Positions 39,376 through 51,565 of a stretch of DNA of 64,000 nucleotides are shown here, in pieces. The notes beneath the pieces were generated by a model, which saw only the letters and a list, made by a program, of their open reading frames with translations, was not told where the DNA came from and did not search any database. Source of the DNA: Tretioscincus oriximinensis. Its lineage: Eukaryota > Chordata > Lepidosauria > Squamata > Gymnophthalmidae. Location of the stretch: NCBI GenBank assembly GCA_022410635.1, contig JAJVDF010000255.1, positions 1 to 64,000 of the forward strand. The letters run 5' to 3'. The position numbers were made by a program, and so were the translations under genes. Positions within the stretch are counted from its first letter, which is position 1; the number at the start of each line of letters is the position of its first letter.

Positions 39376-39892
39376 ACTGTTATAGTCCCAGCACTAGAAA
39401 TATGTGGAGAAAAAGGATATACTGCATTTTTAAAAACAACAAAGGAAAGCAGCTACTTTAATGGTTTTCCCAGGATATATTGCATCTTTAATGAGTGAGA
39501 ACAGGTGATTTTCTCCCCAGGTGCTGCAGGTAATTAGAATCTGCAACTTCTCTGTTCTTTTAAAATTTCCTGTCAACTATATCCATTAAAGGAGCAAAAC
39601 TCACCTGGATTTTATCTGGTAACATTACCTTGGATTCCAAGACTTCTCTCCTTGCTGTCAAACTTATAATGAGCACAATTCAAAGAAGCAAGGTTATATC
39701 TACCTTGCCATGCTAATAGCAAATATTGACTAGAAAACTACTGTCTCCTCCCCATTTTTAGAAAAGCCTGTTTTTAATTGTGCTAAAATGATGGTTTTAT
39801 TGTTAACCGCCCTGAGACCTACAGGTATAGAGCAGTATAAAAATGTAAATAAATAAATAAAATAAAGAAATATTCCCTCTCTAAGAAAGATC

Positions 39893-40140
39893 TATTTTTT
39901 TATATTCCACTCTTCTCACCTGAAGAGTCTCAGAGTTATTTACAAGGCTTTACGTCTATTCCAACACCCCCTCCCACGTTGTGGAGATACCAATTTATCT
40001 GCTTGAAAAATAACTTTTGCTTTCAAACAGCTGGATTCACTGAAGCTAAGGCCAGTAGAGGGTGCTCACCTGTCTCCACAGCCAGCACAGGGCTTTGAAA
40101 CCTGGTCTCTCTTGTTGAAAGACTGCTTCTTAAGAAAGAT
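39893..40140 (-). repeat. SINE-2, reverse
   Basis: 'tcacctgaagagtctcagag', 'ttgtggagataccaatttat', 'ggccagtagagggtgctcac' and the B-box equivalent 'tttgaaacctggtctc'. Confidence 0.65.
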
Positions 40141-40365
40141 TGCTCAGAAGAAGAAAAAGAAGAGTTGGTTTTTATACCCCAATTTTCACAACAGCTTCCA
40201 TAACTTTCTGTTTTTCTCTTCACAACAGACACCTTGTAAAGTAGGTGAGGCTTAGAGAGTTCCAAGGACCACCCAGATGGCTTCATGGTGTACTGCAGAA
40301 TCAAGTCAGGAGCCCTTCGGATAAGAGTCTGAAACTAACCACTACACCAGACTGGCTCTCAATTG
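40141..40365 (-). repeat. SINE-1-like, reverse
   Basis: 'gttggtttttataccccaat', 'cttcacaacagacaccttgt', 'gaatcaagtcaggagc' and 'aaccactacaccagactggc'. Directly abuts the SINE-2 copy. Confidence 0.7.
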
Positions 40366-40689
40366 AGGAGTGCAGGGCAAACCTAGCTATCATTACAGTC
40401 AATCTATACCTTTTTGAATAGAAAAGACATCAAAGAAGAAGCATCAAGGAAATTAGCTTTCTTTGAACACTTATTTCAATTGGCATAGCAGTCTTTCAAA
40501 GGGAATAACAACAAAGGTATATTCTGTACTACTTAAAATTCCACTTTTTCGGGTTTGAAATACCCTTGGGAAACAGACTTATGGAACTTTATGATGGGGA
40601 GTGGAATTATTTCATGGCCAACAAAATTCATTGAAACACCACTGCAAAAATTTAAGTCTGGTTAAGGGACCACTGCCTATCAGCTGCGC

Positions 40690-41420
40690 ATAATATAATT
40701 CTCCTCATAAAAGTCACCAGCCATGGCAGTTTGCCTCTGCTTCTTTGAGCAATGAAGGAGCAGTGGGGAACCAACAGACATCAAAAGATGGGGACCTCAG
40801 GGATCCCGATGAAAGGCAGGGTTGAATATCTTCTAACACGTCGCAAATCTTATAATTTGAAGTCTCTGATATCCTTTGACAGTTTATACAGGTGCAACAT
40901 TCCTGCTCTCGGGGTTCGCTCTCCTGCCAGCACATGCAAATGGCTTAACCTGCGTGCCAAAATTCTCCTCAAGGACCTAGTCCAAGAAAGGCATAAATCC
41001 TCTAGAAGGATTCAAGTTGCGATATCATATGCTGTATTTCATCTGCAGGAGAAGACAAGATTTCTTCATCTGTGTGCTTTTTTCTTAGAAATACAATCCT
41101 CAGATCAGAACGTGCACAGCTGAAAATCTCCGCAGGATGGCCAATAGCCCACCTGTGCTTAATAAAATGTTCCCTGGCCCTGCCATAAGGATTAAAACCC
41201 ATGGAAACCAAGAGGCTGGTTAGAAAATTAAATGCACAAAGTATTTTGTGGATATTGATCAGATATTTTATGGATCTGGTCCACATTTTCTTCTTGCCTT
41301 TTTGGAAGCAGCTGAAGAGTGGCTATATTTCAGTGACAGAGCAACTGTTTGTTTCAGTGTATCCATATAATGGTCACCAGGAGCTTGCTTGGCTGCTTAG
41401 CGTGAAATATCAGTAACATG
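40690..41420 (-). other. Unidentified sequence with adjoining reverse-strand open frames
   Basis: On the - strand a 94-codon frame (41,286 to 41,002) and a further frame to about 40,850, with residues such as LARRLSHLHVLAGERTPRAG, give near-continuous coding-like sequence over some 500 bp. I recognise no domain and see no splice sites or poly(A). It may be a decayed transposon or processed pseudogene. Confidence 0.3.
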
Positions 41421-41554
41421 TACTAGGAGCAGGGTTAGATAAATCTGGGATGGGGGGTGGCCCTTTAACGGATGTGGTGAAGATTCCCTCTTTTCTATAT
41501 CTATTAAAGGGTAAACATCTAGCCTGGGTTTTATCTAGTAATCCTAAGCATTTT

Positions 41555-41812
41555 GGATGTAGTGGTTAGAATGTGGGGCTCTTATCTGTTAGGCTCCTGG
41601 TTCGATTCCCCACTCCTTCCATGAAAGCCAGCCTGGTGACCTTGGGCCAATCACAGTTCTTTAGAACTCTCTCAGCTCCACCTACTTCACAGGGTGTCTG
41701 TTGTGGAGAAAGCAACAAAAGCTATGTGCGCCCGCTATGGTTGGCTACCCTGAGACCTTCGGGTAAAGGGCAGGATGGAAGTACAAACAAACAAACAAAT
41801 AAATAACCTGAA
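41555..41812 (+). repeat. SINE-1 (tRNA-derived)
   Basis: Head 'ttggatgtagtggttagaat', B box GGTTCGATTCCCC, body 'tgaccttgggccaatcacag' and tail ACAAACAAACAAACAAATAA. Well preserved. Confidence 0.85.
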
Positions 41813-42089
41813 GTGAAAGAACTTTTCCCTCGGATTTATTTGTTTTTGGCACTAGTCACAAATGTGTTTTTAAACCATCTTAAGTCCTGGGAAAAAAATA
41901 CTAAATCGGGACAATTTGGCATTTTCTGGTTTAGTCCTGTCTGAAAATGGTTTGAAAACATGTTTTGACCAGGGCCAAAGTCAAAGGAATGAACCAATAG
42001 TGGAGGGTGTCTGTGTGTCCTGATTGCATTGTTAAAAGGAAGAATAATGTAGTTGTTAAGACTGTGTCAGACTTAACATAAGAGTGAGC

Positions 42090-42270
42090 TTTCAGCTCTA
42101 GCCAGCTCAGCTATTCGAAAGCAATTTGCATGTACATTTTAATTAGATAAATTAGTACCACCATTTTAACATGGCAGAGAAGCTTGCTTTGGGGCAAAAA
42201 TTAACCTTGTAAGCCCCTCTGAGTCCCTTCAGGTGAGAAGGGTATAAAAACCAGATTCTTTTTCTTCTAA
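42090..42270 (+). repeat. SINE-2, 3' part
   Basis: 'agctctagccagctcagcta', 'ttcgaaagcaatttgcatg' and 'gagtcccttcaggtgagaag', with the TTTTTCTTCT tail. Confidence 0.65.
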
Positions 42271-43494
42271 ATGTACAGGGAACGAAGCATCTGAAAATCC
42301 TGTTCTCTGAATGTACATTTTCAAGCTATAATCTCCAATATCTTCTGCCTTTCCGGGTAGTGATTTACAAAGTTAAATCATGATTGATAATTGTTGGCTT
42401 CTGCAGCCATCCTGTGCAACATTTGGAGATTTTTTTTTATTCCTTTCAAATTGCAAGCTGCCTCTTGCACATACACAGTGGCCACTTTTCATAAGGTCGC
42501 TGAACACACATATTTGTGGGCTAGACCAAAATAGCTCAGGGCAAATTAAACTAGTCTGCTAGGTAAATATTGTGCCCTGTAAAAGGTCCCAGCAATGAGA
42601 CATACACACACATACACGCTATGAACTAAAATTCTGATGGATTATTTACTTTGACTGCCAGCTAGAACTGTCAGTAGCAGTGTTCAAGCATTTCAGAAAG
42701 GACATACAACAACTAACTGCTAAGGTTAATTGACAAACTGAGTATTGTATGTTTCCCTTTTTATTGACCATTTCTCATTTCTAAGTCCAGCGACCTCCGA
42801 AGTTTTGCTCCTTCTCCTACCCTCACCCCCAGGCTCCAAAGCACAATCCAGTGAGTTTGCAAACATTCGTTTTAATGGACGTCAGTATCCAAAAGAGACT
42901 TGGGTTGCAATCACCCACAGTTATAGGGTCTCTCCCGGCACTAATTTGTGGCTCAAAGGATAGACATTAAACGCTAAAAAATGACATCACATCCTCAAGC
43001 CTATTTATGTGCAATCTTTTCCCAGATAGGAAATGATCACTTCGGACAACTTACTGTTTGGATGGGATTGGACGAGAAGCTATGGAGCCAAATTCACCCT
43101 GGAAATAGCTGTTACAAACAGCTGACCAATCAGATGTATGGAAATGTGGCAGACAAGGACCAATAAGAGGTGAATATTATTCACATCAGTGGAAGTGAAA
43201 GAGAGGGACGATCAGCAAGCAACAAGTGGCACTAAATATGCCTGCCAGAGCATAACAGAAGAGACAAGATGTGAGGAAGCTGTTAATAGATAGCAGCAGA
43301 ACGTTTTCTACATTTGAAGCTCACTATGGCTTTGCCTTAAAACAGAGCCCTTGAGTTTTCAACACTCAATCTTTAAGTCAGTTTATATGCAGTTATTATT
43401 ATGCTTTGATAAAAGAGAGCTCTAAAGAAAATCTTGTGTGATTGCACCCACAGAAACCACTATAGCTGTCTATTTGTTAATTGTTTACTTATAT
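42271..43494 (+). other. Unassigned intronic DNA
   Basis: Nothing recognised apart from short CA-rich patches. Confidence 0.35.
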
Positions 43495-43640
43495 AAGGAC
43501 ATAAAAGGAGCTCTGCCGAATGGGGCCAGAGCCCATCTAGTCCATCATTCTGGGTCATGCAGTGGCCCACCAATTAATTGCACCTGATCAGTCTGAGGCA
43601 GAAGAAGGCAAAACCTTCACCTGTTCTCGAATACCTGCAA
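43495..43640 (-). repeat. CR1-b tail, reverse
   Basis: 'aggacataaaaggagc' then 'gccagagcccatctagtcca' and 'ccaccaattaattgcacctg'. Confidence 0.7.
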
Positions 43641-44330
43641 ATACTTACTTACATTTATATTCCGCTCTATACCTGAAAGTCTCAACAAGCTACATAGCTT
43701 CTCGCCCAGTCCAATCCAAACAGTAAGTTTTTATGTTAAAAAAAAATAAAACAGATTAAAAGAGACCAGAATCGTCAAATTTTGGCTCAGCTGATGACAA
43801 CAATATCACTGTAGTGGGGAGAGAATTCCGCAACCCGGGAGCTACCACAGAGGAGGACCTCCCACGTGTCCACACCCCTTTGATGAGTGAAGGAGGAAGA
43901 CTGTGAGGAGGACCTCATTGGAAGGTCTTAGTGTCTGAGCAGGTACACACGGGAGGAGGTTTTCAAATATTTGGGCCCCAAGCCATTTAGGCAAAGCCAG
44001 ATTTAGGCTGTATTTTGTCCATGGGCTGTAATTTACTTATTTATTTATTTTACTCCCTCTCTTTCCTCAACTACTTCCAGTTTTATAATAATAAAAGCAA
44101 TAAAAATATTAATACCTTCTTAATACTATCGGTATTTATATTTTTCCTAAATATAGCCCTGCGTTTAGGGCTTTGTAAATCAATGTTACGTAGTACTATT
44201 GAATTGGGCTCGATAGTGAATGGGCAACAAGTGCAGTTCTTTCAGGTCCGGTGTAATGTGCGTCCGGCCAGCTGTTCCAGTCACTATTTGCACTACTGAG
44301 TTCTACACCTGCTCCAGCTTCCAAACTGTC
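43641..44330 (-). repeat. Dispersed repeat U2, longer copy
   Basis: 'ttatattccgctctatacct', 'gagaattccgcaacccggga', 'ggaggacctcccacgtgtcc', 'atatttgggccccaagccat' and 'cacctgctccagcttccaaa'. Related to 18,545-18,960. Class unknown; likely the 3' region of a LINE. Confidence 0.5.
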
Positions 44331-45283
44331 TTCAAAGGTAGCCATTATACATGTACTGGGTCAGCTGTAGACAGGGACATTTAGGACTTGGTTCAGCCTT
44401 CTGGATGAGAGTCTGTATTTAAGGGCACATGGGTGGAGTTAACAGCAGAAGTTCTCAGGCCCAGCAGAATGTAACTTATCTCCCTAATTATGTCACACCC
44501 CAAGAAAGAAGCCCAAAGGCAGAAACTTCATGTCAAACCCAGGACTTGTAAAGCCTATCTGAGGAATGTGCAGACCCTGCAGTCAAAAACTGTGGAAATC
44601 CTCCTGTACAGTATTACAATATTCTGTTTATCATCTCTCAGAAAAGACATTGTAGAATTGGCAGAGGTTCAGAAAAGGATAGCATGAATGACCAATTGGG
44701 GTGCCTGATGCTTGGGGGTGCCATGACCCTCCTAGAATTCACAGCCACCTCGTCAAACCTAAGCCTCTCATCGCACAGCATCTGCTGTCCAAAGGGAGGA
44801 TTAGGGCAGGGATCCCTTCTCAGGGATTCCTTCTCAGGAGCAGAGAAGGAACAATACACGAAAAAGGAAGGAGGAAAACAAAGGGGGAGAAAGAGTACGT
44901 TAGACACACAGACCGTTGCATTAAGCTCAATGGGCTTATTCTACTAATCTGGATTGGAAAAGGCCTGTTGCAGCGATGTGCCCATAATTAAGTGACAGGG
45001 GTGGGACCTCCCATCACCGCCATGATGTCACTTCCCTTTCCCAGGGGCGGAGCAGACCAGTGCGTTGCGCTTCACCCCAGCCACCATTTGGCCCACTGAT
45101 GGGGGAGGTCAAAACCTTCCCCACTGGCAGTCCAGGCCAGAGCAGTAGATGAGGCTAGAGTCTTCCCCAGCGGGAGACCAGGCCAAGGGTACGAGTGTCC
45201 CCTACGGGCAGATTAATATCCAAGCCCATATTCATAGATTAATAAATGGGGGGACATATCTTTTTTATTAAGATGGTCATTGG

Positions 45284-45410
45284 ACTTATTCTGGGTAACA
45301 TCCCAGAATAGGGGCCTCTCATACACCTGCTAGTGTAGACTATAGCAGCCAGCAATGCTCTGTCCCAAGATGTTACCGAGAATAAGCCTCCCTGTGGCGG
45401 AGCTTCTGTT
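45284..45410. mobile_element. MITE-1, diverged copy
   Basis: 'ttattctgggtaacatccca', 'tgctagtgtagactatagca' and 'ctctgtcccaagatgttacc'. The right palindrome half has replaced most of the centre. Confidence 0.7.
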
Positions 45411-45454
45411 CCAACACATAATCCATCTTCAGGCCTGGAAAAACTGGATGAAGC

Positions 45455-45658
45455 CAAGGGGGGGAATGGGGATGACCCCTTTTTTGGAGGGTAGAAACCC
45501 NGTTTTGGAGTGCCTCACATTTTTTTTCTGAGGAATTTTTTTTCAAAAGAATATTTTTTTTTCAAAATTCTTTTTTTCCTCAGGAAAAAACAGGAGGCAC
45601 CACAAAACCAGGGTTTCAGCCCAGCCCACCCCCCAAAAGGGGTCATCTGGTCAGCCTA
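45455..45658. mobile_element. MITE-2 (hAT-like) copy
   Basis: Right terminus GGGGTCATCTGGTCAGCCTA is intact. The left is degraded (GGATGACCCCTTTTTTGG). Mirrored interior 'tttctgaggaatttt' and 'ttttttcctcaggaaaaaac'. Confidence 0.8.
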
Positions 45659-46162
45659 GTTTTTGGATAAAAAGTACATATCAAAAGACACCCTCCTGTC
45701 TCCTTTGTTAATTGTATAAAGTGAAATATAAGAAGCTTACCTGAGTATGAAAAGCAGAATTGATGAAACCAGAAAGCTAGAAAGTCTGGAAAAACGTGGT
45801 CCAATCCCTCCTTAAGAGGGACAGGCATTTCCTGTTTGGAGTTGTGTTTTGTCAGTATAATTAACAGGGTAAAAATAGAAATTGCCACTTCATTTCAATA
45901 TCCATCTATAATTCTGTGTTCTACATGGTTAAGCGGGGATGGGCCAATCGTCACTTACCTTGGTTGACCCATTTTGATAATTGGCAAAGAAGAAAAACAT
46001 ATGGCATGCAAAGAACTGTACGTGACCTGCAACACATATTCTATCTATGTTCTTATCAAAATTTAACATTTTAGAACCATGTTTTTAATTTTAANAAACT
46101 GACAGTTTTAAAGGGGGATGACCCCCTAAACAAATCAAAACTTCAATTACAAATATTTAGAA

Positions 46163-46250
46163 CAAATTCACAGCTAAAAGAGAGAAAATATTCAAAAATC
46201 CAATTTTAATAGGATTTTAAAATATTTTCTCTTTTTTAGCTGTGAATTTG
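46163..46250. repeat. Strong hairpin, about 30 bp arms
   Basis: ACAAATTCACAGCTAAAAGA pairs with TTTAGCTGTGAATTTGTGC, and GAGAAAATATT with AATATTTTCTC. The spacer is about 24 bp and AT-rich. Probably an end or miniature form of a DNA transposon; the family was not recognised. Confidence 0.65.
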
Positions 46251-46764
46251 TGCTTGTTTCTCCAGATTATGAAATTGTCTCTTCCTTGAAGTGCTCGCCT
46301 CTTCGTTGTGAAAGTGTAGAAGTACACAATAACTCTTTTGATAAGGGATTAAAAAAACGGATGAATGTGTTACAAACCGGAGATTTTTTGATCGACCTTT
46401 TACAAGAAACAAAAGGTGGACTTCGAATCGCAGGGTTTGAAGATTAAAGAGCCATCAGTGTGAAGGGATTGATAGAGCAACTTATGGAGAGGTAAAATGA
46501 TGTATTGGTCCAAACCTTTAAGGGTGACAGAGCAGACAGACAAGAAGTCAATTGATAAACTGTAGAGAATGGGAAATTGTTGTAATTCAGAAGAATTTAG
46601 TTTAATGTACATTTTTCTTTTTTAAAAAACAAATAAAAAATTGTAACCAGGAATCTTTAGAAAATAATTGAAGATACACTCTTTCCCTTGACTTTCTGCT
46701 GAAAAAACATTTTCCCTTTCCCACTTTCAGGTACTGCTGTTTTTAAAATGTTTATTTTTGTAAT
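46251..46764 (+). other. Unassigned sequence with a 65-codon open frame
   Basis: A frame at 46,250-46,447 (ending LLQETKGGLRIAGFED) starts right at the hairpin edge after a TTTCTCCAG acceptor-like string. No homology recognised. 46,680-46,750 is a U1 3' scrap. Confidence 0.3.
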
Positions 46765-47072
46765 CAGGCCCAGATAGCTAAGTCGCTTAGGAATTTGTCT
46801 CTCACCTGGGAGTTGGGTTTTGAAGCCCTGTGTGGGACATGGGGAGGGGTGAGCACCTTCCACTTGCCTGTAGCTCTAGCCAACCCAGCTATTCGAAAGC
46901 ATGACTTGCAAGAAATTTCAGCTGATTGCAAGTAGATACATGGGGACCACCACAGCCTGGTGGGGAAGATAGAATGGAAGCCTTCGGGCAAAAATACCCT
47001 TGGGAGCTGCTTTGAGTCCCTTTGAAAGGTGAGAAAAGCGGGGTATAAGAACCCAGTTCTTCTTCTACTTTT
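46765..47072 (+). repeat. SINE-2 (tRNA-derived)
   Basis: Head 'aggcccagatagctaagtcg', B box GGTTTTGAAGCCC. The rest follows 35,944-36,240 closely and ends 'cccagttcttcttct'. Confidence 0.85.
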
Positions 47073-48585
47073 TTTTAATGAATAAATAAACACCATGTGC
47101 CTTCTGTGGAAGGATCTGGGTAGCAGGCTACCGTTATGGATTATCTTTTGCTTATCTGCAGATTTGTAATGAGACATCCCTAGTGACTCTTTTTGAGTGT
47201 CAGCTGGCCAACAGCACCTAATTCTATATCTCAGACTGCAAAATATCTTGTAGGTATTCTCTAGCAAGCAGATGGTCATGATGCTTCAATGTGTAATTCC
47301 TTCTTTAAAATGTCCCCGTTAGAAAGGGACGTCTGAACCTTGTTCTGATCTGTATGTTTGTCCAAAGGAAGGGGGTCGCTCCCTTCTAGTCTTTAGTGGC
47401 TGAATGACTTTGTGTATTTCCATTTCCAGGTTACTTTTCAACACAACGGGATTCCCGCTTTCCCCTTTTCTCTTTATCTTCTGTGACTGTTTTGTTAAAT
47501 ATATATATATTTATTATTATTTTGTCCATCTCTGTTATTATGTCGCCGATACAGGCTTGTTGGAATACACGGTTCCCACATGTGCTGCACATCTTCCCAA
47601 ATGGCTCTTCTTTTGCCATGTGTTTCTCTACTGACCATCATGACACTGGATTTTGTTGTTCTTTGTTTGTTTTCTTTTTGCCTCAAGTATATTTTCTCAC
47701 ATGGCTTCTCCACCTTGCCTCTTTCTTTTCTTCCTCCTTAAAGTCAGCTTTTGCAGTCTCTCTCTCCCCCTTCTCTCTCTCTTTTCTCCTGTTTACTCAA
47801 GACTCGTTTACAGGGGTAATTTTCCCACCAGAAAGGTAGGGCAAATAGCTTTACTGCTCTTAAATCACCAGCATAATAAAGAGCTGGGAAATTAGCGATG
47901 GAACGATCAGAACAGACAAGGCCGTGATTGATTGGGCATGCTGAGGCCTCAATTCAAAGGAACATCTAAGGAAGCATTTAGCATTTAGAGTGAGATTATC
48001 TGAACAGGGATCTAATTCCTGAAAATCAGGTTTTGTGGTCTCAGCTGTGTACCTAAGTGTATTCTTAACAAGAATGTCTGCAGCAGCAGCACACTGGGTG
48101 AAGGTGTGGTGGGACAGAGTTGGGTTATGTCTGTTCTCAAGCAACATTTAAGGCTTCCTGAAGGTGCTTTGACCACCTATTTGGGCAGTCCTGTTCCACT
48201 ACAGGAGTGGTCCTAGGGCACAAGAAAGAATGGGCATAGCTCTAATAATGCTCCCCGCTGTTGCTGTGGCCCCATGGGGTTGGACCAGAGAAGTACAGAA
48301 TGAGAAAATCAAGACTAAAAAAAATGAAAGAATTACAGCTAAAGTTTGATGAAGCATAAACTGCATTTAAAGACCTGAGACTGTCAAGTGCTTTACCTAT
48401 CAGTCTCAGTGCTTTTGGACATCCTTTGTGTGTAGTTTTCTCACGAAATTCTTATGCATGGTTTTCTAATTTATCCCTTTCTATAAAAAAGTCAGTGAGT
48501 TTATATAGTTGTTTCCTATTTGCTGTGAATAACAATGAGAAAACAAATAGTTGTTTCCTTTTTGCTGCTTCCATTTGGGTTCCAT
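47073..48585 (+). other. Unassigned intronic DNA
   Basis: Contains a short ATATAT patch at about 47,500 and pyrimidine-rich sequence at 47,640-47,790. No gene supported. Confidence 0.35.
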
Positions 48586-48589
48586 TAGA

Positions 48590-48815
48590 TTGACCCGAAA
48601 AAGAATTATTGGGTTTTTATACCCTGTTTTTCTCACCCAAAGGGACTCAAAGCCACTTTCAAGCTTATTTCTGCTTGAAGGCTTACATTTTATCTTCCCC
48701 ATCACATTGTGGCGGTACCTATTAATCTACTTGCGGTTGTTTTGAAAAGCTAGTTTGGCCTCCAATGCTGACCTCTATTGAAAGACCGTTGTTTTTAACC
48801 TTTGCACCACCTCAT
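48590..48815 (-). repeat. SINE-2, reverse
   Basis: 'gggtttttataccctgtttt', 'cacccaaagggactcaaagc', 'cccatcacattgtggcggta' and 'tgacctctattgaaagaccg'. Confidence 0.65.
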
Positions 48816-49329
48816 CTGAAGTTGCTGGATAAACTCCGTGACTGAGTATGATCAAACCACATCCACGTCAAGGGTAACATTTGTCCCTTCTAAAGCCAAT
48901 GTCAGGATCCATCGGACAGCATGAAGGGCCATAGGATTCTTATAATCCCACACTCATTGGACCTCCATCCTCTCATAGAGGGAAGAAGCACACTATCAAA
49001 AGGACTTAAATCACAGAGTGGGAAGAAGGACTTTGGTGTCATGTCATGATGATGATGATGATGCCTTGTGAACTTACTGGTGTGCTCCATGGCCCTATTT
49101 CACCTTTCCATCTGGCAGAAACATCCAGAGGCAATTGTGGCATCCAGTTACATTGAACTGGACAAGCTAACTCTTTTGATAAGGGATAAATTCATTGCGT
49201 TTTCCCCCCTGGAAGTTGTTTTTGAGTAATTGTCCTGTGAGAAATCATACAGATTCTAATTGTCTTACATAGGTGCAAGCACTATTGGAATAATATGAGG
49301 TCAGGAATTGTATAGATGACTGCAACATT

Positions 49330-49745
49330 GGAATGTTTGATAGACTGGTTTGAAACTAATGGAGTTAGCCCATTGCATTACAGTAATGCAACAGATTCTA
49401 GCCACTCCTCCCCCTTCATCCCATCCATGCCTCCACCCACTCCCCCCCTCACTTCTCTCATCCCCCTTTTACTTGCTGCTTTTTTGTTTCAGTTCTTCGT
49501 TCTGTTTTCTTTCCTTCTTTATTTTTTTTTCTTTATCTTCCCTTCATCTTTCATCCATTCCTTCCTTTGTTCATCCTTTCCTTCCTTTCTCTCCCGGTAC
49601 TGAACACTTCAGTATTCTACCTCTCACATCTCTCCACCCAGAGAACTGTCCATTTATTACTTCCCTCTGTTTTCTGTCTTTTAGCCAGTTTCCAACCGAG
49701 GACTCTGGTCTCTGGAGGCTGCCAAAATTCTGAGCCTTGTTATTG
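49330..49745 (+). repeat. Dispersed pyrimidine-rich repeat, + copy of an inverted pair
   Basis: 'cccattgcattacagtaatg', 'tccatgcctccacccactcc', then about 110 bp of T/C tract, and finally 'tctggaggctgccaaaattc'. The reverse-oriented partner is at 51,180-51,565. Confidence 0.65.
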
Positions 49746-49819
49746 GTCATTACCCTTCGGAATGTTGAATTCTCCCGCACGCCTTTTATTACTTATGATA
49801 CAGTTTGACTGTTGTTGTG

Positions 49820-49960
49820 TCTTCAGATGCTTCCACAGCGTCTACTACGAAGGCTCATGCCACCCACTTTTCTCCTGTTAGTCTCCATGTGCTACAAGCC
49901 CCCTTGCTGGACTTTCTACTGACACTAACATGGCGATTTCTCTGAAATCAATTATCCTTT
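49820..49960 (+). repeat. FB-family half copy
   Basis: 'cgtctactacgaaggctcat', 'gttagtctccatgtgctaca', 'ttgctggactttctactgac' and 'aacatggcgatttctctgaa'. This is the fullest single-arm version. Confidence 0.65.
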
Positions 49961-51179
49961 TCTAGTTAGTCTTGAAAATGCTACATGACCCCTTTGCTAG
50001 ACAGACAAGAAAATAAAACGTAATCAATGTAGTGATCCAATCTAGGAGAGATTGCATAGAACTTGTCTGTGGTCACTTAGAGCAAATCTCTTGAGTTGAT
50101 CTTTGCTGCTCAGTACCAATTATCTGAGTGGCTTTTAAAACATTTCAGTTTAGTTGGCTTATTTCTTCTCATGCTAATCCATAAATCAGACATGGACAGC
50201 ACTCTACCGCTCCTTCCTTTTCCATAAAGTAGAAGTGTTTATTAAAAGGAAAAAAGGGCTCCGGTGTTTCTATCTCTTTTCTTCCCTTTGATGTCGTTTA
50301 GTAGCTTGGAGCTGACGGTAACTTAATCTTCTGCTGCTGCTGCCTCTTTTCATGGTCGATCCATTAGTGCAAGCCTAGAGACTGTGTTCAATGATATCCT
50401 CCCCCCCACCCTCATATGCTTAAAAATGTGGAAGCCATAAGAATGGATGGAAGGGAGCGATTGTTTGCTGTGCGAATGGCTGCGATGTTGCCATGGAAAA
50501 ACGCTGGGGACTTCAAGGGAGTTTGTGTTTTGTTGGGCCTCCAGCCAAGCTACTCTGACTTGTTACAAGCATTTGAGCAAAGGAACCATGCTGAACTGTA
50601 TCCATGTGAAGTCACCGATGAGCAGAATAAGGGTGAAGGAGATAGGAATTGGGTGGATGGGAAGATAAGACCTTTAATCTGCCCAGACTACAATGGGGTA
50701 GAGTCGTCCTCGCAGTGAAGACCACTTTTCAATAGAAGCAGGACCTACAAGTGTGGTGGGTGGAGTCTGCTCACTTAGAAATGAATTAATCCCTCTTTTA
50801 TCTGCAGGAGGCACTGGCAGACACCACAACTGTTTGGATAACCAAATTCAGATAAAGTAGTGCTGTTATTCCTGAATTTCAATTAGGAGTCATCTGTGCT
50901 TCCAGGCGTCACTAACCTGTTCCAGTATACTTAGATATCTGTACATATAATATATAACGTATATCAAAGAGTCCAATATTCCGAGATATAATGACCAATC
51001 ACAGGTAGGGCAGTATTTAGGCAAAATGTAGATGCTGGTAGTACTAAGAAGATATTTTAAAAAATGTATTGCCTTTATTACTATAAAACCCAAAGTAGCT
51101 TAGGGAAGAGGGGGAGTAAAATAATAAATAAGTAAGTAAATTACAGTCCATGGGCAAAATACAACCTAAATCCGAGCCT
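49961..51179 (+). other. Unassigned intronic DNA
   Basis: Includes a 100-codon open frame at 50,416-50,718 without recognised domains or splice support. Confidence 0.35.
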
Positions 51180-51565
51180 GAACACAGGGCTCAAAACTTT
51201 GGCAGCTTCCAGAGAGAAATGAAGGAATGTAAGTGGAAGGAAAGGAAGGAGAAAAGAAAGGAGGAAAGACAGAAGGGAAGGAGGAAGAAAGAAAAAAGGA
51301 GGAAAGATAAGGAGGAAAAAAGGAAAGGAAGGAGAAAATAAGGAAGGAGGAAGAAAAGAAAGGAGCAAGGAAAGACAGAAGGAAGAAAAAAGGGAGAAAG
51401 AAAGAAAAATGGCTAGAAAAAAGGAAAGAAAGAAGTGGCATGTGAAAGTGGGATGGGGGGGCAAGGGAGGGCGTGGGTGGAGGCATGCAGGGGAGCAAGG
51501 GAAAGGAGGTGCAAGAGCCCATTGCACTACCCTAATGCAATGGTCTAAATCCTCTATTTCCAGAA
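51180..51565 (-). repeat. Inverted partner of 49,330-49,745, with polypurine tract
   Basis: On + it reads 'aactttggcagcttccagag', then about 210 bp almost entirely A/G (51,228-51,425), then 'gggtggaggcatgcagggg' and 'ccattgcactaccctaatgc'. Confidence 0.7.

Noticed and set aside
50416..50718. 100-codon frame beginning MLKNVEAIRMDGRERLF
   Set aside because: Non-repetitive, but no domain, splice context or poly(A). Length is within what chance gives in 36 kb of intron.
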